7,497 bases of DNA from Deltaproteobacteria bacterium (GTDB lineage Bacteria > Desulfobacterota > DAOWNY01). A model generated the notes under the pieces. That model searched no databases. It was not told the DNA's origin and worked only from the letters and a program-made list of their open reading frames with translations. The stretch covers positions 1 through 7,497 of the forward strand of contig DAOWNY010000085.1 of assembly GCA_030642325.1 (NCBI GenBank), in the 5' to 3' direction. The translations under genes were made by a program, and so were the position numbers. Below, one piece after another: positions 1 through 5,663 of this stretch (positions are counted from its first letter, which is position 1; every line of letters starts with the position of its first letter).

Positions 1-16
1 AATTTTTCAACTCTTT

Positions 17-490
17 TTAAAAATTTATTTCTAAAATCGTATAACTCTTAACATCCGAGGGAAGTTTAACATTCACGGTTTCATCCACTTCTTTACCAAT
101 CAGCGCCCTGGCAAGCGGCGAATTGACCGATATTTTCCCTTTTTTCGGATCTGCCTCATCAGATCCCACGATCTTGTAATTAACTGTCTTTCCATCCTCC
201 TCATCCTGAAGATGCACGCTTACCCCAAACACTACCCGCTCTGTGTCAATGGTCGCGGTATCAATTACCTCCGCCTTAATAAGATTTTGTTCAATCTGAG
301 CAATTTTCTTTTCCAGCAGAAACTGCTTCTCTTTAGCTGCATCAAACTCCGCATTTTCCGAAAGATCTCCATGTTCCCTTGCCACTGAAATCTCTTCGAT
401 TATTTTAGGGCGTTCTATCCTCTTGAGGTGCTGTACATCCTTTACCAAGGATTGGTACCCCTCTTTTGTCATGGGTATCTTGTTTTCCAT
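17..490 (-). CDS. greA: Transcription elongation factor GreA
   Basis: GreA binds in the secondary channel of RNA polymerase and stimulates cleavage of the 3' end of backtracked RNA, so that stalled complexes resume. The 157-residue product has the usual GreA length and layout. The N-terminal coiled coil (about residues 8-75) carries the tip motif GDLSENAEF at 41-49, whose Asp42 and Glu45 match the acidic pair that holds the catalytic Mg2+. The C-terminal FKBP-like domain carries the family signature around residues 109-133 (GSDEADPKKGKIS, then SPLARALIGK). The ATG start places the N-terminus as in other GreA proteins; the upstream ribosome site is only a weak GGGG run. It lies about 63 bases downstream of the Fis-like gene on the same strand and is probably the last gene of that operon seen here. 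Nothing is unusual in the protein. Confidence 0.97.
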   Translation of the reverse strand: MENKIPMTKEGYQSLVKDVQHLKRIERPKIIEEISVAREHGDLSENAEFDAAKEKQFLLEKKIAQIEQNLIKAEVIDTATIDTERVVFGVSVHLQDEEDGKTVNYKIVGSDEADPKKGKISVNSPLARALIGKEVDETVNVKLPSDVKSYTILEINF

Positions 491-553
491 TTTTTCCCCA
501 ATTTATCTTTGGTTCGGGTAACCTCGCCCGTCAAAAAACAACCGATCCGGTCT

Positions 554-895
554 TCATTTATCCTCGGCCACTCTTTCCTTGATCTCTTGATGAGATATTT
601 CGAACATTGACATCTTCTTTCTCAGGGTGTTTCGATTTATGCCCAATATTTTAGATGCCCGGGTCTGGTTTCCCTTCGTTTTCATTAAGACCGCCTCAAT
701 CAATCTCTTTTCCACGTCATAAACCACTATTGAATAAAGGCCGTTTATCTTACCATCGACCAATCTATGAATAAATTTTTCTATTTTAGCATCAAAGGCA
801 TCCTCCAGAGAAATTCCCTCGCAAGGAGTAAACTCTTTTAAATTAGCCACCTCAATTCCCTTAACATACGGCGGCAATAAACTGGTATTCAACAT
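554..895 (-). CDS. Stand-alone Fis/NtrC-type DNA-binding protein
   Basis: Likely a nucleoid-associated or transcriptional regulatory DNA-binding protein. From the chosen ATG it has 113 residues. The C-terminal half (about 53-98) is a Fis-type helix-turn-helix: LYSIVVYDVEK, then GNQTRASKILGINRNTLRKK, close to both E. coli Fis and the C-terminal domain of NtrC. The N-terminal part, with LLPPYVKG and a charged helix, resembles the linker in front of the DNA-binding domain of NtrC-like activators, but there is no receiver or AAA+ domain. I chose the ATG because AGGAG precedes it by 5 bases. The frame stays open upstream to a TTG at 973 that also has a GAGGA site 5 bases before it, which would give 139 residues; a TTG at 985 is further out and lacks a site. 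It lies 112 bases after glmS and before greA. Targets cannot be read from the sequence. The family is secure; the start is about 65% sure. Confidence 0.87.
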   Translation of the reverse strand: MLNTSLLPPYVKGIEVANLKEFTPCEGISLEDAFDAKIEKFIHRLVDGKINGLYSIVVYDVEKRLIEAVLMKTKGNQTRASKILGINRNTLRKKMSMFEISHQEIKERVAEDK

Positions 896-900
896 TTCTT

Positions 901-905
901 CTCCT
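901..905 (-). promoter_or_regulatory. Ribosome binding site of the Fis-like gene
   Basis: AGGAG lies 5 bases upstream of the ATG at 893-895. It is the strongest Shine-Dalgarno match near this gene and is the reason for choosing the 113-residue form. A competing GAGGA at 979-983 precedes a TTG at 971-973 in the same frame. Confidence 0.6.
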
Positions 906-1007
906 GCCTTATTTATTTTGCCATCCTGAGTGGGAGACGTCCCCTTTCCACCTAACAAAACAATACGTTTCAAAATAATCCTCAAATTTTATATTTAGTA
1001 GATTATT

Positions 1008-2837
1008 CTATTCTACAGTCACGCTTTTGGCTAAGTTCCTCGGTTGATCAACATCAGTTCCTTTAAATACCCCAATGTAATAAGCCAGCAATTGAAGTGG
1101 AATAGTAAATAAAATCGGCGTTAAGGCGGCATTGGTCCCCGGTAAAAAAACAGAGGCATCCACCTTTTCCATCATCCCTTCATCCCTGTGGTCTAAAATT
1201 GCCAATATTTTACCTTTTCTCGCTTTAATCTCTTCAACATTTCCCAGTACCTTCCGGTAGGTTTTATCCCTAGTGATCAAAACTACCACCGGCATCTCTT
1301 CATCAACCAGAGCAATGGGGCCATGTTTCATTTCACCAGCTGGATACCCTTCGGCATGGATATAAGAAATCTCCTTCAGCTTTAAAGCCCCCTCCAGAGC
1401 GATGGGATAATTAATTCCTCTCCCTAAATAAAGAAAATCATTGCATTTCATATAATTACGTGCTATTTCTTCAATCTTTGATTCTTCTCTAAGAATCTCT
1501 TCCACCTGATGGGGCAACCTAATTAGTTCCTGGATCATCATCCTTCTTTTTTCAGCGCTGATTGTATTAAAAACCTTTCCAAGGTGAAGGGTCAATAAAT
1601 AGAGGGCCACCAACTGTGTAGTAAATGCCTTGGTTGAGGCAACGCCGATTTCGGGACCGGCATGGGTATAAATTACTCCGTCGGATCCACGAACCATGCT
1701 GCTTCCCACCACATTTGAGATGGCTATTGTGGAAGCCCCCTTCTTTTTCCCTTCTCGCAAAGAGGCCAAGGTGTCCGCCGTTTCTCCTGATTGGCTAATA
1801 AGGATTAATAGTGTTTGATGGTTAACAATCGGATCTCTATATCTATATTCAGACCCTAAATCGACTTCCACGGGAATCCGGCAAAACTCTTCGATCATAA
1901 ATTTTCCAATGAGGGCAGCGTGCCAGGAAGTTCCACATGCAATGATTGCTATTTTCTTAATCGGTTCCAGTTTCCTGGGTGATAAATTGATTTCTTCCCA
2001 ATAAATTTCTCCCTTCTCTTTTAAGATTCTCCCCCGAAACGTGTCGATAATTGCTTGGGGCTGCTCAAAGATCTCTTTTAACATAAAATGCCTGTAACCC
2101 CCCTTTTCCGCCTGGGTGGGGCTCCAGTTAATCTTTACAATATTTTTCTTTACCTCCTTTCTTTTCGGGTCGGTTATCTTTATGTCGCCTCTAGAAATAA
2201 TTGCCATCTCTTCATCGTCCAGAAAAATCACGTCTCGTGTATGGTTTAATATGGCGGGAACATCGGACGCAATAAAAAATTCATCCACCCCCATTCCTAT
2301 AATCAAGGGGCTCTCATTGCGGGCGGCTATCAATTTTCCGGGATCACTTTCCGAAAGAACCCCGATGGCATAAGACCCCTGAAGATCCTCCAATGCCGAT
2401 CTAACTGCCTCCTCAAAATTTTTTCCCTTAAAAATATATCTCTGGATGAGGTGTGAGAGCACTTCAGTATCTGTTTCCGACTTGAAGGTATGACCTTCCC
2501 CCATAAGCATCTCTTTTAAGGATAAATAATTTTCAATAATCCCGTTATGCACGACCACAATCTTACCGGCCTTATGAGGATGGGCATTCATCTCCGAAGG
2601 TCTTCCGTGGGTTGCCCATCGGGTATGACCAATTCCGATCTTCCCATCCACCGGCTCCTTTTCAATAAGTGTCTCCAGTTGGCTGAGCTTTCCCATACTT
2701 CTTCGAACAATAAGCTTCCCCTCTGAAATAACTGCAATTCCCGAAGAGTCATAGCCTCTATATTCAAGCCTTTTTAAACCATCCAGCAATAGCGGGGTTG
2801 CCTCCCTCCCACCAATGTATCCCAAAATTCCACACAT
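1008..2837 (-). CDS. glmS: Glutamine--fructose-6-phosphate aminotransferase (isomerizing)
   Basis: GlmS makes glucosamine-6-phosphate from fructose-6-phosphate and glutamine, the first committed step to UDP-N-acetylglucosamine in the cytosol. The 609 residues match the E. coli enzyme length. The N-terminal glutaminase domain (about 2-240) begins MCGILGY, so Cys2 is the N-terminal nucleophile after Met removal; HTRWATHG (71-78), HNG (97-99) and Asp123 of ETDTE complete the glutamine site. Two SIS isomerase domains follow. The first has CGTSWHAAL (301-309), SQSGETADT (348-356) and STKAFTTQ (401-408). The second has EGALKLKEISYIHAEGYPAGEMKHGP split over 482-507, with Glu489 and His505 near the expected catalytic positions. 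The C-terminus DQPRNLAKSVTVE carries the conserved lysine (604) that reaches the sugar site. The start is set by Cys2 and by GGTGAG 5 bases before the ATG. It lies 26 bases after the glmU-like gene, which leaves no room for a glmS ribozyme leader. Confidence 0.98.
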   Translation of the reverse strand: MCGILGYIGGREATPLLLDGLKRLEYRGYDSSGIAVISEGKLIVRRSMGKLSQLETLIEKEPVDGKIGIGHTRWATHGRPSEMNAHPHKAGKIVVVHNGIIENYLSLKEMLMGEGHTFKSETDTEVLSHLIQRYIFKGKNFEEAVRSALEDLQGSYAIGVLSESDPGKLIAARNESPLIIGMGVDEFFIASDVPAILNHTRDVIFLDDEEMAIISRGDIKITDPKRKEVKKNIVKINWSPTQAEKGGYRHFMLKEIFEQPQAIIDTFRGRILKEKGEIYWEEINLSPRKLEPIKKIAIIACGTSWHAALIGKFMIEEFCRIPVEVDLGSEYRYRDPIVNHQTLLILISQSGETADTLASLREGKKKGASTIAISNVVGSSMVRGSDGVIYTHAGPEIGVASTKAFTTQLVALYLLTLHLGKVFNTISAEKRRMMIQELIRLPHQVEEILREESKIEEIARNYMKCNDFLYLGRGINYPIALEGALKLKEISYIHAEGYPAGEMKHGPIALVDEEMPVVVLITRDKTYRKVLGNVEEIKARKGKILAILDHRDEGMMEKVDASVFLPGTNAALTPILFTIPLQLLAYYIGVFKGTDVDQPRNLAKSVTVE

Positions 2838-2863
2838 AGAAACTCACCAATCTATAATTGAAT

Positions 2864-4147
2864 TTAACTCTTATTACCCTCTTCCTTGACCCTAAGTTTT
2901 CTCAATATCTTCTGTTTTGTCCGGCTCAAGGCCAATGAGTTGGGCGGAACATCCTTGGTAATGGTCGAACCTGCTCCGATGGTGGAACCTTCACCTATTT
3001 TTACCGGAGCAATAAATTGAGTATCACTTCCCACAAAAACACCATCTTCAATGATGGTACGGTACTTATTTTTTCCATCATAATTACAAGTAATGGTTCC
3101 GCAACCAATATTCACATTTTTACCAATTTCAGAATCCCCGATGTAGGTGAGATGGGAGGCTTTCGAGCCCTCCCCCACCTTTGATTTTTTTACTTCCACA
3201 AAGTTTCCTATCTTGACTTGTTTCGCCAGTTCAGTCTGGGGCCTGAGATGGGCAAATGGTCCGATGGTAGCCCCTTCCTTGATAATGCTTTCACTAATCA
3301 CGGAAGAAACTTTAATGATTACCGAGTTTCCAATTTCAGAATCAACGATCTTGGTCCCTGCTTCGATAATACATTCCTCCCCGATGATTGTCTTTCCCTG
3401 AAGGTAGCAGTTCGGATATACTACGGTATCCCTTCCGATTTTTACTCTCTTATCAATGTAGGTAACTTGGGGATCAATGAAAGTAACCCCTTCCAACATC
3501 AACTTCTTAATTATTCTATCCCTCAAAATCCGGTTTGCCATCGCCAAATCGACTCGATCGTTTACAACAAGAACCTCATCCGGGTCATCAATAAAAAAAG
3601 TTTCTGTTTCCCCCCCCATTTGAGCTGTCAGCTTCATCAACTCGCCCAAATGGAAATTGACAGGAAAATCATCTTCCTTAAACCCGTCAATTACACTCAA
3701 CAAATGAACGGAATTAAAACAATATATTAATGGGTCAACCTTTTCTCGGCCAATTGCCGATAAAAGTGCCACCGCAGGTTTTAAATCTTCATAAAATAAC
3801 AATAACTTTTTAAGGGTTTCCCCTCGTAAAAGAGGTGCATCACCGGGAAGGACGACCACCACCCCATCAACTCCGTTTAAAAATTGTCTTAGCAAAGAAA
3901 GTGTAACCGCTGGGGAATCCTCCTTTTCATTGATAAACACTGAACCTGGATTGCTAAATTCCTCCCGGATCTTTTCTCCCTGCTCTCCGACCACGATTGC
4001 TGTCTTGGCAGGATTAATATGCCGGGCCGCTCCTAAAGAAAAACTCAGCATGGAAACTCCGCAAAGGGGGTGCAACACCTTCGCGAGATTCGATTTCATT
4101 TTCGCTTCCCGGGTACCGGCCAGAATCACCACCGCTGTTTCTTTCAT
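2864..4147 (-). CDS. glmU: GlmU-family protein: intact acetyltransferase, degenerate uridylyltransferase
   Basis: GlmU normally acetylates glucosamine-1-phosphate and then joins it to UMP to give UDP-N-acetylglucosamine. The C-terminal left-handed beta helix (about 225-427) is intact: LRP (301-303), EVKK (318-321), GSKASHLTY (327-335), NVNIGCGTITCNYDG (344-358) and GSDTQ (373-377). These hold the equivalents of E. coli Arg333, Lys351, His363, Tyr366, Asn377 and Asn386, all shifted by 31. The N-terminal domain is worn. The LAAGxGTRM loop reads LAGTREAKM (9-17), so the catalytic Arg has become Lys. The QxxGTxHA element reads EKEDSPAV. The segment with GYGRI and the EEKDA-type glutamate is missing, and the NTG motif reads DPL (138-140). 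Lys23, Asp103 and Asn196 remain. At 427 residues it is about 30 shorter than usual. It sits between a small membrane ORF and glmS. I infer an acetyltransferase with little or no uridylyltransferase activity, or one with changed specificity. Confidence 0.92.
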   Translation of the reverse strand: MKETAVVILAGTREAKMKSNLAKVLHPLCGVSMLSFSLGAARHINPAKTAIVVGEQGEKIREEFSNPGSVFINEKEDSPAVTLSLLRQFLNGVDGVVVVLPGDAPLLRGETLKKLLLFYEDLKPAVALLSAIGREKVDPLIYCFNSVHLLSVIDGFKEDDFPVNFHLGELMKLTAQMGGETETFFIDDPDEVLVVNDRVDLAMANRILRDRIIKKLMLEGVTFIDPQVTYIDKRVKIGRDTVVYPNCYLQGKTIIGEECIIEAGTKIVDSEIGNSVIIKVSSVISESIIKEGATIGPFAHLRPQTELAKQVKIGNFVEVKKSKVGEGSKASHLTYIGDSEIGKNVNIGCGTITCNYDGKNKYRTIIEDGVFVGSDTQFIAPVKIGEGSTIGAGSTITKDVPPNSLALSRTKQKILRKLRVKEEGNKS

Positions 4148-4160
4148 TTACTTAACCCGT

Positions 4161-4313
4161 TTATTGGATTACCTTTAAGGCAATTAAAACAAAAAAAATG
4201 ATTCCCCCTACCATTCCCGCCAAAGCAAAAAACTGAGCGATCCAAAAAAGCAATAATAATTTAACCCTGATATCCTCTTTCTTCTTTGCTCTCTTATGAA
4301 GGTACTTTTTCAA
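4161..4313 (-). CDS. Small single-span membrane protein, function unknown
   Basis: This is a 50-residue ORF in the same direction as the glmU-like gene, ending 13 bases before its ATG. The start is TTG, preceded at 5 bases by AGGT (4319-4322); an in-frame TAA two codons upstream rules out a longer form. The N-terminus is strongly basic (KKYLHKRAKKKEDIRVK, residues 2-18). Residues 19-46 are almost entirely hydrophobic, with a central GMVGG at 33-37, long enough for one transmembrane helix or a tight hairpin. It ends KVIQ. By the positive-inside rule the basic end should face the cytoplasm. I recognise no family. The size, the ribosome site and its place as first gene before glmU support a real gene; the TTG start and the lack of homologues I can name keep confidence moderate. 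An overlapping ATG-started frame on the opposite strand has no ribosome site. Confidence 0.6.
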   Translation of the reverse strand: MKKYLHKRAKKKEDIRVKLLLLFWIAQFFALAGMVGGIIFFVLIALKVIQ

Positions 4314-4350
4314 TACTTACCTGTAAAATTTTTTTTGGTAATCCGCAGTA

Positions 4351-4379
4351 AATATCGGTTCAACCGGTTAACTACACAA
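4351..4379 (-). promoter_or_regulatory. Candidate sigma-70-type promoter for the glmU operon
   Basis: On the minus strand TTGTGT (4379-4374) is followed after 17 bases by GATATT (4356-4351). This would start transcription about 30 bases before the TTG of the small membrane ORF. The match to TTGACA/TATAAT is only 3 of 6 and 4 of 6, so this is a position guess supported mainly by its location upstream of the first gene. Confidence 0.2.
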
Positions 4380-4393
4380 AATGGCTATTTTGT
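4376..4393. repeat. Inverted repeat upstream of the glmU operon
   Basis: A perfect 7-base inverted repeat, ACAAAAT and ATTTTGT around a GGCT loop. It overlaps the candidate -35 region of the glmU operon. It could be an operator or a weak hairpin; it is too AT-rich to be a convincing terminator. Confidence 0.4.
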
Positions 4394-4407
4394 TCACTTA
4401 AGCAATT

Positions 4408-4432
4408 TTGAGCCCATCAGGTTTGGCCTCAA
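4408..4432. repeat. Imperfect hairpin in the intergenic region
   Basis: TTGAGCC and GGCCTCAA can pair as 7 base pairs with one bulged C around a 10-base loop. There is no long T run on either side, so a terminator role is not supported; the role is unknown. Confidence 0.35.
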
Positions 4433-4916
4433 CAAAGAAAAACTGTAATTTCATGAGCTACTTGTTGTCCTTTTTGGATTCCATTCATACTAAAGTTCTG
4501 CCGTTCACGCTCCCCAATGGGATTCGAGGATTAGGTTAGCTGGAATAACAGTGTAGCCAATACGATATTTCTTTAAAATTCGTGTAGTTAGCAAAAACTA
4601 TAAACTCTCAAGATAAAACAAACAGTTATCAATTGCTTACGGAGTGAACTCAATAATCATTTAACACAATCACTTAAATTCGATCGCTCGGATTATTTTT
4701 TCCAGATCCGCAGTTGCTTTTAATGTAAAATAGATGGAAATCCTGACCGGCAATATGATGAGTTGGAGGTAGCAATCAGGCAGGTCGAAATGGTGTTAAA
4801 AAACTATTTCCAATAGCTAGATAGATAAATTGCAAGCCTTCCAAAAAAAACAGCACACTCAAAAAAATTGATACTGATAATTACATGGTAAATTGAATAT
4901 TAAATATTTTGTAGCC

Positions 4917-4942
4917 GTTCACGGTTTTCAGTTCACGGTTTT
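4917..4942. repeat. Short direct repeat, two copies of GTTCACGGTTTT
   Basis: Two exact 12-base copies (4917-4928 and 4931-4942) are separated by CA. They lie about 65 bases downstream of the atpD stop codon. A partial copy, CGTTCACG, occurs at 4502-4509 and may mark the same repeat family. Confidence 0.6.
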
Positions 4943-5007
4943 TTCAATGAAATGAATTTTGTAACGATGTAAATATGTTTAATATCTATGGGTAGTTACA
5001 ATTATCT

Positions 5008-5652
5008 TTAACCCCGGGATTCTAAAGTAGCCTTGATATGCTTCAGCCGGATAAAACTTTCCCTTTCCATCTCTTCGAGGCGCATCCTGATGTATTTTAC
5101 GGTTGCTCGCAAGCGAGGAACAATTATATACTCCAGGGCATTAACCCTTCTTTTTGTTTTTTCCACTTCCTGGGCTAATTTTTTAACGGTCTCTTCAATT
5201 TCCGCCAGTTTTATGATTAATTCCAGCGCCTCTTCAAAATTCCTTGCAGCCTCATCCAGCTTAGAGTTAGTGTTAACCAGTCCATAGCCCCGCTCATTCA
5301 ACTTCCGGACAATCTTTTCCATGGAAAGTATGGGTACTTTCACCCCCATGATATTTTTAATGGCAAATTCTACCTTGATCTCCCGGCTGCAAGCCCCGGA
5401 TATCTCCCCCACCGTCCTGGTGCCTATAAGGGCCTGGGCGATGAATAGATCGTGGTATGCCGTCCTCAGCTTAGATTCCACGTCCTTGCGGGCGCTCCGC
5501 ACATCTTTCACCACTTCCAGAAACTCGGCAATTAGAGCGTCCCTCTTTTCTTTTAGAAGTTTACGCCCCTTATCAGCCAAACTTTCTCTGTGAGAAAGCT
5601 TTAAAAGCTCCATCCTTGTCGGCTTAACACCTTCAATTATATCTGTTGCCAT
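5008..5652 (-). CDS. atpD: V/A-type ATP synthase subunit D (central stalk)
   Basis: Subunit D is the long helical-hairpin rotor shaft that turns inside the A3B3 head and couples it to the membrane ring. The 214 residues are a typical length. The N-terminal signature PTRMELLKL (11-19) and the C-terminal ALEYIIVPRLRATVKYI (172-188) are the two family hallmarks, and both flanking stretches are long charged helices suited to a coiled coil. The middle (about 75-130) forms the non-helical head, with IKNIMGVKVPIL at 98-109. The ATG is supported by AGGA about 9 bases upstream, which overlaps the stop codon of the B gene, so translation is probably coupled. It is the last gene of the ATPase cluster here; no other subunit follows. 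In some naming schemes this gene is ntpD, and it is not the F-type AtpD. Confidence 0.97.
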   Translation of the reverse strand: MATDIIEGVKPTRMELLKLSHRESLADKGRKLLKEKRDALIAEFLEVVKDVRSARKDVESKLRTAYHDLFIAQALIGTRTVGEISGACSREIKVEFAIKNIMGVKVPILSMEKIVRKLNERGYGLVNTNSKLDEAARNFEEALELIIKLAEIEETVKKLAQEVEKTKRRVNALEYIIVPRLRATVKYIRMRLEEMERESFIRLKHIKATLESRG

Positions 5653-5663
5653 CTGCTGTCTTC

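Larger units (their letters stand above)
4314..5007. other. Long intergenic region, no intact gene recognised
   Basis: About 690 bases lie between the leader of the glmU operon and the end of atpD. Composition is more AT-rich than in the genes, with several runs of A or T. I find no tRNA cloverleaf, no clear riboswitch and no strong rho-independent terminator. It contains the two small inverted repeats listed separately, a 12-base direct repeat at 4917-4942, and a wide inverted repeat TTGTAAC/GTTACAA (4959-4965 and 4995-5001) with a 29-base gap. Several stop-bounded frames of 30-41 codons read like protein but lack starts and ribosome sites: on the minus strand 4670-4795 (ending DLEKIIRAIEFK) and 4505-4597 (with KKYRIGYTVIPANLILES), and on the plus strand about 4725-4816 (with DELEVAIRQVEMVLKNYF). 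These may be remnants of a decayed gene or chance frames. Confidence 0.6.

Noticed and set aside
930..951. GGGAGACGTCCCC motif before the Fis-like gene, resembling GGGGACGT repeats near some transposases
   Set aside because: Only a 3-4 base-pair stem can form, there is a single copy in the window, and no transposase is nearby.
2838..2863. A glmS ribozyme upstream of glmS
   Set aside because: Only 26 bases separate glmS from the preceding gene, too short for the ribozyme, and none of its core is visible.
3218..3730. Long plus-strand open frame of 170 codons
   Set aside because: It lies wholly inside the glmU-like gene on the opposite strand, with no ribosome site and no recognisable domain; it is a shadow frame.
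4354..4372. GGTTCAACC resembling the T arm of a tRNA
   Set aside because: No acceptor, D or anticodon arm can be built around it; it is part of a short CGGTT-type repeat.
4296..4448. A 50-codon ATG-started frame on the plus strand overlapping the small membrane ORF
   Set aside because: No ribosome site: the upstream bases are pyrimidine-rich. It overlaps a better-supported ORF on the other strand and resembles no family I know.
4452..4538. A 28-codon ATG-started frame on the plus strand
   Set aside because: Very short, no ribosome site, and opposite to a minus-strand frame that looks as good; no way to tell it from chance.
4314..5007. A rho-independent terminator for the ATPase operon
   Set aside because: No GC-rich hairpin followed by a T run on the minus strand was found; the only wide inverted repeat (4959-5001) has a 29-base loop and AT-rich arms.
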